From Desulfosporosinus fructosivorans (lineage in GTDB: Bacteria > Bacillota > Desulfitobacteriia > Desulfitobacteriales > Desulfitobacteriaceae): a stretch of DNA of 64,000 nucleotides. A model generated the notes under the pieces. That model had not been told where the DNA came from. It saw nothing but the letters and a program-made list of their open reading frames with translations, and did no database searches. The stretch lies in the NCBI RefSeq assembly GCF_004766045.1, contig NZ_SPQQ01000002.1, forward strand, positions 372,001 to 436,000, given 5' to 3'. Made by a program: the position numbers and the translations under genes. Below, piece after piece: positions 8,667-17,697 of the stretch (position 1 is the stretch's first letter; each line of letters starts with the position of its first letter).

Positions 8667-9818
8667 TCAGTCTAGCCGTTCGATAATTGTAGCATTAGCC
8701 ATGCCATGCCCCTCACACATAGTTTGGAGGCCAAAGCGCCCACCAGTCCGTTCCAGTTCATTCATCATAGTTGTCATCAGGCGAGCTCCACTGGCACCCA
8801 GTGGATGACCAAGAGCAATGGCCCCACCATTAGGATTGAGTTTCCTAGGATCGACTCCCGTTTCTTTCAACCAAGCCATTGGGACAGCGGCAAAAGCTTC
8901 ATTCACTTCAAAGATGTCTATGTCCGCAAGGTTGAGACCCGCTTTGTCCAGCACCTTGGCTGTGGCTGGAATAGGCCCGGCGAGCATGAGAGTAGGATCT
9001 GAGCCTATGACGCTTCGAGCCACAATTCGGAAACGAGGTTTAAGCCCCAGTTCTTCCGCCTTCTCTCGGGACATTACCAACACTGCTGCCGCACCATCCG
9101 AGATCTGGCTTGCATTGCCTGCCGTTACCCGACCGTTTTCTTGGAAAGGCGACTTTAGATTGGCGAGTTTTTCTAGACTAGTACCCCTTCGTGGGCCCTC
9201 GTCCATCTTTATTATCGCCTGGTTACCATTCGGAAGGAGTATGCTCACTGGCATAATCTCCCGCTCAAAACGCCCTTCATCTTGGGACTTAATTGCCTTT
9301 TCATGACTTTCCAGGGAGAATTCATCCAGCTGTTGCCGGCTGAGGCCCCACTTCTCCGCGATTCGCTCCGTCGAGAGCCCTTGATTGATAATCTCATAGC
9401 GGGAGGTTAGCTCCTTCGACAACTCCGTCCCTTGGACGTTTGAGCCCATTGGAACCCGGGACATGTTTTCTACCCCTGCGGCCACGACAACATCCATGTC
9501 CCCCGCTAAAATTGCTTGGGCGGCAAAATGAATTGCCTGCTGACTAGATCCACACTGACGATCAATCGTTAATCCCGGAACGTGTTGCGGATAATCCGCA
9601 ATCAACGCAGCCTGCCGTCCGATACAAAATCCCTGCTCACCCACTTGGGAAACACACCCCATTAGTACATCCTCGACTAAGGCAGGGTCCACTCCCGCCC
9701 GCTTGACCACCTCTCTCAAAACTAGGCCCGCTAAGTCCTCGGAGCGTAGACCGCTTAAGAATCCATTCCTCCGCCCTACTGGGGTTCTCACCGCTTCAAC
9801 TATTACAGCATCTCTCAT
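8667..9818 (-). CDS. Acetyl-CoA acyltransferase (thiolase)
   Basis: This thiolase has all three catalytic signatures: the acyl-accepting cysteine in DRQCGSSQQ (Cys89), the histidine in GHPLGASGAR (His338) and the second cysteine in CEGHGMA (Cys368). The CEGHGMANAT ending resembles degradative thiolases (FadA/FadA5-like) rather than the CIGGGQG biosynthetic form. It most likely cleaves 3-ketoacyl-CoA in beta-oxidation. The frame is open to 9902, but GGTGG before the ATG at 9818 and a sigma-54 promoter overlapping 9898-9914 show that the shorter 383-aa form is real. It is divergent from the acyl-CoA dehydrogenase with which it shares control. Confidence 0.88.
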   Translation of the reverse strand: MRDAVIVEAVRTPVGRRNGFLSGLRSEDLAGLVLREVVKRAGVDPALVEDVLMGCVSQVGEQGFCIGRQAALIADYPQHVPGLTIDRQCGSSQQAIHFAAQAILAGDMDVVVAAGVENMSRVPMGSNVQGTELSKELTSRYEIINQGLSTERIAEKWGLSRQQLDEFSLESHEKAIKSQDEGRFEREIMPVSILLPNGNQAIIKMDEGPRRGTSLEKLANLKSPFQENGRVTAGNASQISDGAAAVLVMSREKAEELGLKPRFRIVARSVIGSDPTLMLAGPIPATAKVLDKAGLNLADIDIFEVNEAFAAVPMAWLKETGVDPRKLNPNGGAIALGHPLGASGARLMTTMMNELERTGGRFGLQTMCEGHGMANATIIERLD

Positions 9819-9897
9819 TTTTATCCACCCTTTTCCTATCGACCTCAAAGCAGATAATGATTCTGTATTTTCAGCCGTTATTTCTCCATTAATGTAT

Positions 9898-9914
9898 TGC
9901 AAATTCTATGCCAC
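9898..9914 (-). promoter_or_regulatory. Sigma-54 promoter of the thiolase gene
   Basis: Read on the minus strand, TGGCAT-N5-TTGCA keeps the invariant GG and GC at -24/-12 with correct spacing. Transcription should begin near 9887, leaving a leader of about 70 nt. Confidence 0.75.
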
Positions 9915-9969
9915 TCTATCATCAAGCCCTACCCCGACTCCTCTCCAATATATATGTCCTGAATGACGG

Positions 9970-9991
9970 ACAGTTGACAACACAGTGGACA
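9970..9991. promoter_or_regulatory. Candidate upstream activating site (tandem 10-mers)
   Basis: ACAGTTGACA (9970-9979) and ACAGTGGACA (9982-9991) match at 9 of 10 positions with a 12-bp period. Their centre is about 88 bp from the predicted dehydrogenase start site and about 94 bp from that of the thiolase, a usual place for an enhancer-binding protein. The assignment to the neighbouring activator is inferred. Confidence 0.45.
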
Positions 9992-10040
9992 CTTTACACA
10001 CCAAACGACGCTGAAGGACGTTGTAGTTAGACCTTTTTGA

Positions 10041-10057
10041 TTGGCATCAAAATTGCA
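10041..10057 (+). promoter_or_regulatory. Sigma-54 promoter of the acyl-CoA dehydrogenase gene
   Basis: TTGGCAT-N5-TTGCA matches the -24/-12 consensus with exact spacing. The start site should be near 10068, 50 bp before the coding region. Confidence 0.8.
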
Positions 10058-10117
10058 AATACACATTGCTATCGACCTAATTATGAGAATCTTAGATTAT
10101 AAGAGGAGGCAAAATCA

Positions 10118-11257
10118 TTGAATTTTGAATTATCTGAGGAACAAATAGCCTTTCAAAGTATGGCTTACAAGTTTGCTATCAAAGAGTTTTCACCAATCGC
10201 CAAAGAATGCGACCGGGAGGAAAAATATCCGCGGGAAATCTGGCAAAAGGCTTGTGCTGCAGGTTTGGTCGGAGTAGTCATTCCTGAAGAATACGGAGGT
10301 CCCGGAGGGGGTTGGTTAGAGACAGCCTTAATCACAGAGCAGCTGTCTCGGGTAGATTTAGGTCTAGGCTTAGTCGCAACGGCAGCTACTTTTGGTTCGG
10401 AGAATATCCTCAACTTTGGCAGTGAAGAACAAAAGAAAAAGTATCTCCCCTTACTTCCACTCGGACAGGCAATCTTCGCCGGAGCATATACTGAACCCAA
10501 TGCCGGGAGCGATGTGGCCGGAACTACGACCCGAGCCATCAAAGACGGGACGGACTATGTGATTAACGGCAGTAAAACGTTCATCACAAATGGCACGATA
10601 TGCGATTATATGGTAGTTTTATGCGTGACTAATCCAGATGCACCCAAAAAAACTCTGCGGCATAGCCTTATCCTCGTGGAAGCAACCAGCCCAGGTCTCA
10701 CCCGTTATAAACTCGAGGGGAAAATGGGTATCCGGGCTTCGGATACGGGTTCACTGAGCTTTGAAGACGTGAGAGTTCCGCAAGCAAACCTAATTGGTCA
10801 GGAAGGCCATGGTTTCCCCCAACTCATGCATTTTTTTGACATGACGCGCATCATGGTTGCTTCCCAAGCGGTTGGTTTAGCCCAAGGAGCCCTAGATTTG
10901 GCACTAAAATATGTAAAGGAACGAAAAACCTTTGGTGTTCCCCTTGCTGCGAACCAGGGCATCCAGTTTCAACTTGCAGAGATGGCGACCCGAGTGGAGT
11001 TAGCTCGGACCATAACCTACAAAGCCGCCTGGAAAGCGGACAACGGACAGTTGGATGCATCCCTCAACGCCATGGCGAAGTACTATTCTGGGGAAACAGC
11101 AGTCTGGGTGACAGACAAAGCCCTTCAAATGCACGGTGGTTACGGCTATATGGACGAGTATGACATTCAACGTTTCTATAGAGATGCTAAGATTCTGGAG
11201 ATTTACGAAGGAGCTAAGGAAATCGAGAAAATTACTATCGCTAAACGACTCTTTTAG
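10118..11257 (+). CDS. Acyl-CoA dehydrogenase
   Basis: The 379-aa protein shows the standard FAD-dependent acyl-CoA dehydrogenase fold. It has an N-terminal helical domain, the FAD/substrate stretch AYTEPNAGSD near residue 127, KTFITNG near residue 150, and the C-terminal QMHGGYGYMDEYDIQRFYRD. The catalytic base is Glu364 in IYEGAKEI, the position used by short- and medium-chain enzymes. It would oxidise acyl-CoA to trans-2-enoyl-CoA and pass electrons to an electron-transfer flavoprotein. The start is a TTG with GAGGAGG before it. It pairs functionally with the divergent thiolase. Chain-length specificity cannot be read from the sequence. Confidence 0.9.
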   Translation: MNFELSEEQIAFQSMAYKFAIKEFSPIAKECDREEKYPREIWQKACAAGLVGVVIPEEYGGPGGGWLETALITEQLSRVDLGLGLVATAATFGSENILNFGSEEQKKKYLPLLPLGQAIFAGAYTEPNAGSDVAGTTTRAIKDGTDYVINGSKTFITNGTICDYMVVLCVTNPDAPKKTLRHSLILVEATSPGLTRYKLEGKMGIRASDTGSLSFEDVRVPQANLIGQEGHGFPQLMHFFDMTRIMVASQAVGLAQGALDLALKYVKERKTFGVPLAANQGIQFQLAEMATRVELARTITYKAAWKADNGQLDASLNAMAKYYSGETAVWVTDKALQMHGGYGYMDEYDIQRFYRDAKILEIYEGAKEIEKITIAKRLF

Positions 11258-11300
11258 CACACATAATTTTTCTATTGATTGAGTCATACTTTTAAATTTA

Positions 11301-11342
11301 AAGAGAGGCTGAATTGTGACTATAACACAAATTAGCCTCTCT
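11301..11342. terminator. Bidirectional terminator between convergent genes
   Basis: AAGAGAGGCT pairs with AGCCTCTCTT and is extended inward by AATT/AATT and GTG/CAC. It sits between the dehydrogenase and the convergent HD-GYP gene. Confidence 0.85.
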
Positions 11343-11379
11343 TATAAATCTTTTTTCTCTATCAATAATCTTAGTACTA

Positions 11380-12471
11380 CTATGGGACAGACCTGAAATC
11401 TACCGACTTTATAAACTTCGTTAAATCCTGTGATAAATCACAGAAATAATCGTCATGTAAATAATTACCATCCTTATCGAATAAGATTTTAACGAGTGGG
11501 CGACTTGGGTAAGTTTGGTGAATCCCAATTACTATTCCGACTTCGGCAGTATTTAAGGTAACGATAGAGCCTTCCGGATAGAGTATTAAACACTGTATAA
11601 AAATATTGACAATTTCTTTATTAAATTGTTCATTTGATTCGGCAATAATAATTTCTAAAGCGTGATATGGAGGTAAGCCTTTTCTATAGGGGCGATCATC
11701 AACAAGAGCATCAAAAACATCTGTAATAGCAACTATTTGTGCATTCAGACCGATTTCTGATTGCCTTACAGCATCCGGATAACCCTTGCCGTTACAACGT
11801 TCATGATGATGGCGGACAATAGTGAGCACCTCGCCCGTTATGTTGCTCTTTCTAAGCATCTCTTCACCAAGTATCGGATGTTTTTTAATAATCTCAAGTT
11901 CCTCATCCGTTAGTTTTGATGTTTTATTAAGAACTTCAATGGGTATAGCACTTTTACCTATATCATGAAACATAGCCCCTAGGGTTAAATCTCTTAGGGC
12001 TTGTCCTGTAAAATTCATTTGTAATCCAATAAGAGTAGCCAAAATTGCTACATTTACAGAATGAATGTATGTATTGTTATCGAATTTTCGGAATTTGTTT
12101 AGATCTAGATAAACTCGTTTAGTTCCCTCTAACTCGTTGATAATCTTATCAACCACTAAGAAAGTCTTGTGTAAACGTTCACTACTTATAAGACCTGCAT
12201 TCTCAAAAGCTTCCCGGACATCGACAACGATATCCTGATATTCCGACTCAGAAAATTTGTGCGTTATATTTGGGTCTTGTGATTTATTCAAATCATATTT
12301 TAAAGTATAAATCTGACGTCTTTGTAGAAGTTCTTGAATGTTAGTGGTGATCGGCTTACCTTTGGTTAACAGAAGTATTCCCTGTCTATTAAACAAGTCA
12401 TATGACGAGGGTTGGCCGATATTAAATGTGGTAATTGATAAAGGTTCTAAATATGTCGTTATCAAAACCAA
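11380..12471 (-). CDS. HD-GYP domain protein, probable cyclic-di-GMP phosphodiesterase
   Basis: The C-terminal two thirds is an HD-GYP domain: HSVNVAIL, FHDIGKS (the HD pair), KKHPILGEEML, RHHHERCNGKGYP (the GYP signature) and ITDVFDAL. Such enzymes hydrolyse c-di-GMP to pGpG or GMP. The N-terminal 120 residues lack a recognisable receiver or PAS domain. A domain after the HD-GYP core (about 90 aa) is also unassigned. The frame opens at 12567, but AAGGAGG sits just before TTG codons at 12471 and 12465, so a protein of about 363 aa is more likely. It is monocistronic, convergent with the acyl-CoA dehydrogenase. Confidence 0.85.
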   Translation of the reverse strand: MVLITTYLEPLSITTFNIGQPSSYDLFNRQGILLLTKGKPITTNIQELLQRRQIYTLKYDLNKSQDPNITHKFSESEYQDIVVDVREAFENAGLISSERLHKTFLVVDKIINELEGTKRVYLDLNKFRKFDNNTYIHSVNVAILATLIGLQMNFTGQALRDLTLGAMFHDIGKSAIPIEVLNKTSKLTDEELEIIKKHPILGEEMLRKSNITGEVLTIVRHHHERCNGKGYPDAVRQSEIGLNAQIVAITDVFDALVDDRPYRKGLPPYHALEIIIAESNEQFNKEIVNIFIQCLILYPEGSIVTLNTAEVGIVIGIHQTYPSRPLVKILFDKDGNYLHDDYFCDLSQDLTKFIKSVDFRSVP

Positions 12472-12614
12472 AATTTCCTCCTTAAACAAACGCGAATAAT
12501 ATTCATCAATACACTCTAAATAATTCCATTCTAGTGAATTGGTCTTAATAGCTAATATAACATACATCGTCGTGAAATACCCGTCATCATTCTTTCCCTT
12601 AGACGAATATTCAT

Positions 12615-12675
12615 CTAATTAACCCAGAAAATAACACCTGCCTCTATCTTAAAGCAAGTTGATTTTCTGGATTAG
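12615..12675 (-). terminator. Hairpin after the GDYXXLXY gene
   Basis: CCAGAAAAT (12624-12632) pairs with ATTTTCTGG (12662-12670), with outer CTAAT/ATTAG. The loop is long. It follows the two-gene membrane operon. Confidence 0.5.
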
Positions 12676-12684
12676 ACGAACCTA

Positions 12685-13197
12685 CTAGCGTGAGGCTATT
12701 CCCGTAAGAACTCCATACCCCCCGAGGACCTTCACAGTTCCATCAAGTCCCCCCTTAAAGGATTCCTGCTCGAGCTCCTTGCCACTTCCTTGTTCAAGGA
12801 AATACTTGTCCAGACTGTAATCGACTCTGTAACCACCTGCCCCGTTAAACTCATTATATATTTCTTGAAACTTCCCTTTAAGATAGACCCCCTGCTTTGG
12901 TTTTGTTTCACTCACCTGATCAACCACATAATACTTACCCTCTTGTCTAAGACTTACATAAAGATTCTTGTTATTAATCTTATCGATAGGAAGATCTACC
13001 TTTGACTTCGGAACATCTGAAATGGCAAAATTGATAGCAACATAGTCTCCCCTAAACACATCCGTCGGGTCATAGGCCTTCGTTTCCAGAATGATTTCCT
13101 GCCCGAAGACAACAGTCGCTTGAGGCTTAATAGTCATTGCTAGGAGGATCAGCAAGGGAATCGCCACAGCTAGTAAGAACGTTTTTCTCTTAGTCAT
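12685..13197 (-). CDS. GDYXXLXY family membrane-anchored protein
   Basis: One N-terminal membrane helix (LLAVAIPLLILLAMTI) is followed by an extracytoplasmic domain holding FRGDYVAINF, the variant of the GDYXXLXY motif that names the family. The family is usually encoded beside DUF2157/DUF4401 membrane proteins, as here: its ATG overlaps the stop of the upstream DUF2157 gene by four bases. The function is unknown. The gene is translationally coupled and ends the two-gene operon. Confidence 0.8.
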   Translation of the reverse strand: MTKRKTFLLAVAIPLLILLAMTIKPQATVVFGQEIILETKAYDPTDVFRGDYVAINFAISDVPKSKVDLPIDKINNKNLYVSLRQEGKYYVVDQVSETKPKQGVYLKGKFQEIYNEFNGAGGYRVDYSLDKYFLEQGSGKELEQESFKGGLDGTVKVLGGYGVLTGIASR

Positions 13198-14261
13198 GCG
13201 AGTGTCCCCCCCTTTGTTTTAATCATTCGTTCAAAGTAGAAACCAAAGCCTAGTAACAACAGCCCACCAACGATAAAGAACAGTGATTTTGGTAAGAATG
13301 CAACTGTGTCCGTATAATACCTGAAGATTGTAATACACACAAAGATAAGGCTAATGATGCTACCCTTTCTGATTAAGAAAAACAATAGCGCAACAAAAGC
13401 CAGAGCAAAGAGAATACTTACCAAACGCGTCGACTGAGCACTAACGACTATGTCCCAAATATCAGGAATAGTCAAAATCACACCGGTAACTCCAAATAAA
13501 ATATTGCCCTGAATCCTAAAAATATCAGGTTCTAAGGTGTGTTTCACCACGTACATCACAAGTCCTATCACAAAAAAGAGTAGTGCAACATATAAACCCT
13601 CGACCTCATATCTTATGGTTATTTCAAAGACAAACGTTAAGGCCGTAAGATTGGCGAAGAACAAGAGGAGTCTAGATTTTCCAAAGTAGTTATAGGCCAG
13701 ATACACTACTGGTACCCCGGCCCACCCTGCATAAGGGAAGCCTCTATCATACGACCCAAACAGATAGACCATAAACAGAACGTTCGCAAACAGCATCAAA
13801 TACTGATCTTTTAACAGAAACGCCATTGGAAGCACTCCCAAAGACCAGAGTAGAAACGCGGTGGGGAATTCTCCTCCAAAGTTATACATCTGTCCAATCA
13901 AAAAGATACCTGCTCCATAAACGAGAGTCCCTAAGTAAATAAAACTTCGACCTGTCTTGGGATTATTCTCGGAGACCATGTAACCTGCAACGTTTACCCC
14001 GCCGAAAACTCCGAAGATAATCAGGAGTTTGACTAAATGGCCGATCCCATCCCAGTTGCTGGCAATAAAACTCAAGATTCCGAGACCCACCAAGAGCGCA
14101 CCAATCGTCACAACAACTCGAATGAAGTTGAGACCACCCTTAACTTCATAACTCTCCAAGATCCCAGTCTTTTGCTCTCCGGTGATAAGACCGGAACTTT
14201 CAAAGTGGTCGAGCTCTGAACTTACTAAGGAATAGTTAGATTTACTAATTTGCCTTTTCAA
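13194..14261 (-). CDS. DUF2157 domain integral membrane protein
   Basis: The first 45 residues form a soluble region with a short helical motif (LITGEQKTGILE), typical of the DUF2157 N-terminus. About nine to ten hydrophobic helices follow from residue 47 onward. The start is a TTG nine bases after GGAGGG. Its stop overlaps the start of the GDYXXLXY gene (ATGA), so the two products are likely partners in the membrane. No catalytic motif is seen and the role is unknown. Confidence 0.75.
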   Translation of the reverse strand: MKRQISKSNYSLVSSELDHFESSGLITGEQKTGILESYEVKGGLNFIRVVVTIGALLVGLGILSFIASNWDGIGHLVKLLIIFGVFGGVNVAGYMVSENNPKTGRSFIYLGTLVYGAGIFLIGQMYNFGGEFPTAFLLWSLGVLPMAFLLKDQYLMLFANVLFMVYLFGSYDRGFPYAGWAGVPVVYLAYNYFGKSRLLLFFANLTALTFVFEITIRYEVEGLYVALLFFVIGLVMYVVKHTLEPDIFRIQGNILFGVTGVILTIPDIWDIVVSAQSTRLVSILFALAFVALLFFLIRKGSIISLIFVCITIFRYYTDTVAFLPKSLFFIVGGLLLLGFGFYFERMIKTKGGTLA

Positions 14262-14407
14262 ATTGTTTTTCCCTCCATTAACTTGGCCAGAGCAGACTAA
14301 GAATACTGAGGCCTTCTGCCTGACAGTTATTTCTCCACTTGAAAGGCTTATACATCAATTCTACCGCTGGGAAGTTCAACTCCGTCTGTATTTAGTTAAA
14401 CTTCTTC

Positions 14408-15031
14408 TTATTTGATGATCACAGTAGATTCCGTAAGAACGACTGTTTGCTTCTCTGGAATATGGTATGGTTTGATACTAAGGCGAAACTCAAGACCTGT
14501 TACATCCTCAGGCAACGGCGGTGAAACGACAAAAGAATACTGCATCCCTTTGTCATGCCCGCTACCTTGATGTGGTCGGCTTTGATAGTCAGGAGAAATA
14601 AACAATTCAACGTGAGCATGTCCAAGCCTGACATATGGTTCAGAGTTATTCACTTCAGTTTCGACATAAATCACACTGGCGTTGCTATATTGTTTCATGT
14701 GCGTGACAGAATACAATACATTGTCAAGTTCCACATATTTCAAGATGGTTATGAACTTGAGAAACCCAGTGGGTTCCACTTGGAAATGGTCTGAAAAGTG
14801 ATTTTCATTGTGCATGGATCCAAAAAGGCTCTGCGTCATTGCTTCGTTCAATTCATATTGTTGGCACCATGCTGTTATCAACTCGAGATTCGGAAATCCT
14901 GGATTATTTTCGGAAAGCTCTTTACGCTTAGCAATGAGTGCACAGATCTGCTCATCGATCGGTGCCAACGCCTCGCAGTAGTAATCGGTTGGAGGTTGAA
15001 ATGACATTCTCCCCATTCCCGTCACCGTCAA
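14408..15031 (-). CDS. Uncharacterised protein with a chorismate-mutase-like N-terminal helix
   Basis: I do not recognise this 207-aa protein. Residues 24-40 (IDEQICALIAKRKELSE) resemble the first helix of AroQ chorismate mutases, but the remaining catalytic residues of that fold are not apparent. The C-terminal 110 residues look like a beta-rich domain (SVIYVETEVNNSEPYVRLG, SFVVSPPLPEDVTGLEFRL). There is no signal peptide or membrane helix. The start is a TTG at 15031 with AGAGGG seven bases upstream; an ATG at 15007 lacks a spaced ribosome site. It follows the glycyl radical enzyme on the same strand after 88 bp, without a visible terminator between them. Confidence 0.55.
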   Translation of the reverse strand: MTVTGMGRMSFQPPTDYYCEALAPIDEQICALIAKRKELSENNPGFPNLELITAWCQQYELNEAMTQSLFGSMHNENHFSDHFQVEPTGFLKFITILKYVELDNVLYSVTHMKQYSNASVIYVETEVNNSEPYVRLGHAHVELFISPDYQSRPHQGSGHDKGMQYSFVVSPPLPEDVTGLEFRLSIKPYHIPEKQTVVLTESTVIIK

Positions 15032-15119
15032 TATAATACCCTCTTTCTCTTCGTTATTCTAACTATTACAGATACGCCATGCATAATTGCAACAGTATAT
15101 TATCAAGATTAGAAACGGC

Positions 15120-17477
15120 CTAGAACACCGAATGCTCCGTCCGCCCAATGATCTCTTCCTGCAAGGCCTCACTTAGATCGCAGAAATAGTCACTATACCC
15201 AGCAACTCGCACAATCAGATCTCGATATTTTTCTGGTTCAGCCTGAGCAGCCCTGAGCGTCTTGGCACTGACAACGTTAAACTGAATATGGTGACCACCC
15301 ATTCTAAAATATGACCGCACCAAGTGCGCCAGTTTATTAAGCCCATCGTCCCCCTCTAGTACCTGAGGGGTAAACTTCAGATTCAATAGCGTTCCCCCAG
15401 TCCGTGCATGATCCAATTTAGAAGCAGATTTAATGACTGCTGTGGGCCCTAAACGATCCGCTCCTTGAACAGGAGAAATACCTTCCGAAAGCGGTTCCCA
15501 AGCCTTGCGTCCTTCAGGCGTCGCACCTATGACAGAACCGAAATAAACGTGGCAGGTCGTTGGCAACATATTGATTCTGTAGACTCCACCCTTGGTATTT
15601 GGCCTGCCATTCACTTCATCGTAGTAGGCATTAAAAATATCAACCATGACTTCGTCGGCATAATCTTGATCATTCCCAAAATGTGGCGTCTTGTTCATAA
15701 GTTGCTGACGCACCGCTTCATGCCCAGAAAAGTTATCCTCTAAAGCCCTGAGTAACTGCACTATAGTTAGATCCTTTTGGTCAAAGACGTGATATTTTAG
15801 GCCAGCTAACATATCGGTTAGACTCCCTAAGCCAACCCCTTGCACATAGTTTGTGTTATACCTAGCGCCACCATCATTATAGTCTTTACCCTTCGCAACA
15901 CAATCATCAATCAGCAGTGAAAGAAAGGGTGACGGCATATAACTCGCATAAAGCCGCTCAATGATATTGCTTCCTTCAACTTTAATATCCATAAAATAAT
16001 GAAGTTGCTTCTTAAAAGCGTCAAATAGCGCTTCAAAGGAATCAAACGTCTGAGGATCCCCAGTTTTCACGCCCAATTGCTGCCCCGTTCTGGGGTCCAA
16101 GCCATTATGCAGGACCAACTCTAGGATTTTGGGCAGGTTGAAATACCCAGTTAAAATATAACTTTCCTTGCCAAAAGCCCCTGTCTCCACACACCCGCTC
16201 GTCCCTCCTTGTCGTGCATCCTCGATTGATTTGCCCTGGCGCAGAAGTTCCTCGACCACGGTATCAGCATTAAACACCGAGGGTTGACCCCAACCTTTCC
16301 GAATAATCCGGGCTGCCCGCTTCAAAAAACGATCTGGGTTTTTCTTACTCAATTGAATATTACTGCTTGGCTGCAAGAGTCGCATTTCATCGATCACGTC
16401 TAAGACCAAATAGGTGACCTCATTGACGCCATCCGACCCATCCGCTTTCAGCCCGCCGCTGTTAATATTGGCAAAATCCGTATACGTGCCGCTTTCCGCC
16501 GCGGTTACCCCTACTTTCGGCGGAGCTGGTTGATTGTTAAACTTTACCCAAAAACACTGCAAAAGTTCTCTAGCCTGTTCATCACTCAGCGTTCCCTCAG
16601 CCACACCCTTTTTATAGAAAGGATACAAATGTTGATCCAGTCGTCCCGGACTAAATGCATCCCAGGTATTCAGTTCTGTAATTACACCTAAATGCACAAA
16701 CCAGTACGCTTGCAATGCTTCTTGGAAATTCCGTGGGGCATGCGCCGGAACATACGAACAGACCTCAGCGATATTCTCTAGCTCCGTCTTCCTCAGTGCA
16801 TCTGTTTCTGTATGGGATAATTCGATAGCTTTTTCCGCGTACCGTTTGGCAAACTGGACGATAGCTTCGGCACTGATTCTCATCGCTTTCAGTTCTTGTT
16901 GCTTGTAGTACGCATCAACATCGTTCAAAAAGTCAAGTCTTTCCAAATGGGCATCAATCTCGGCGATGAAATCCAGGCAACCCAGACGGTAAATTTTATT
17001 ATCAAGCACCGTATGCCCAGGAGCCCTCTGCTCCATAAACTCCGTAAAGATACCAGCATCATAAGCCGTTTTCCATTGCTCGGACATCTCCGTGAAGATG
17101 AGGTCTCGCATCGACTTACCTTCCCAGTACGGAATAATACGTTCTTCATAAACACTGCGCACCTCTGGGCTAACTTTGAACGAGATCTTTTGCCGAGAAT
17201 CTAAAATATCCAAATCCTCTAAACTATGGCAACAAAGTTCGGGGTATGTATAGGTAGCTTTCGGTGCTGGACCTCTCTCCCCTACAATCAACTCACCCTC
17301 GTTAATACAAATCTTCTTTTTCTCCAACAAATACTTAAACGCCAAAGCACGCTTAACAGGAATGGAAAAGTTCCCAGCCCCACGGTAAAATTCCGTCAGT
17401 AACTCCGCTCTTTCAGCGGAAATATATGCTTCGGTCTCTAGGCTTCGTTGCCTGAGCATTGTTACTCTCTCGTTCAT
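15120..17477 (-). CDS. hypD: Glycyl radical enzyme, trans-4-hydroxy-L-proline dehydratase (HypD)-like
   Basis: The 785-aa protein has the catalytic cysteine in GTSGCVETG (Cys429, with Glu431) and the glycyl radical site RVAGYSDYF (Gly760). It matches remembered C. difficile HypD over nearly its whole length with a constant offset of five residues: His155, Asp273, Ser329, Asp334, Phe335, Cys429 and Glu431 correspond to HypD His160, Asp278, Ser334, Asp339, Phe340, Cys434 and Glu436. It should dehydrate 4-hydroxyproline to pyrroline-5-carboxylate under anoxic conditions. One nearby change is GAFGKE for GCFGKE. AAGGAG precedes the ATG. The activase lies directly upstream. No pyrroline-5-carboxylate reductase gene is adjacent. 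Confidence 0.82.
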   Translation of the reverse strand: MNERVTMLRQRSLETEAYISAERAELLTEFYRGAGNFSIPVKRALAFKYLLEKKKICINEGELIVGERGPAPKATYTYPELCCHSLEDLDILDSRQKISFKVSPEVRSVYEERIIPYWEGKSMRDLIFTEMSEQWKTAYDAGIFTEFMEQRAPGHTVLDNKIYRLGCLDFIAEIDAHLERLDFLNDVDAYYKQQELKAMRISAEAIVQFAKRYAEKAIELSHTETDALRKTELENIAEVCSYVPAHAPRNFQEALQAYWFVHLGVITELNTWDAFSPGRLDQHLYPFYKKGVAEGTLSDEQARELLQCFWVKFNNQPAPPKVGVTAAESGTYTDFANINSGGLKADGSDGVNEVTYLVLDVIDEMRLLQPSSNIQLSKKNPDRFLKRAARIIRKGWGQPSVFNADTVVEELLRQGKSIEDARQGGTSGCVETGAFGKESYILTGYFNLPKILELVLHNGLDPRTGQQLGVKTGDPQTFDSFEALFDAFKKQLHYFMDIKVEGSNIIERLYASYMPSPFLSLLIDDCVAKGKDYNDGGARYNTNYVQGVGLGSLTDMLAGLKYHVFDQKDLTIVQLLRALEDNFSGHEAVRQQLMNKTPHFGNDQDYADEVMVDIFNAYYDEVNGRPNTKGGVYRINMLPTTCHVYFGSVIGATPEGRKAWEPLSEGISPVQGADRLGPTAVIKSASKLDHARTGGTLLNLKFTPQVLEGDDGLNKLAHLVRSYFRMGGHHIQFNVVSAKTLRAAQAEPEKYRDLIVRVAGYSDYFCDLSEALQEEIIGRTEHSVF

Positions 17478-17697
17478 TCAGTTTCACTCCTTAGCTTTCT
17501 GAATAACATTACTTATCCTTATTCTTAATTTGCTTTTAATCTTATCTTACAATCTAATTATACAATAAAAATGGCTCGTTTTCCTTATTTTTAGTTTGTT
17601 CTCGTATAAGAAATTGTCAAAAGTTATATTTCTTACATTAACCTTATCAGCTTTTGTACGTGACAGCAGTCTAAAGAGTATATCAATGTTGCGAAAG

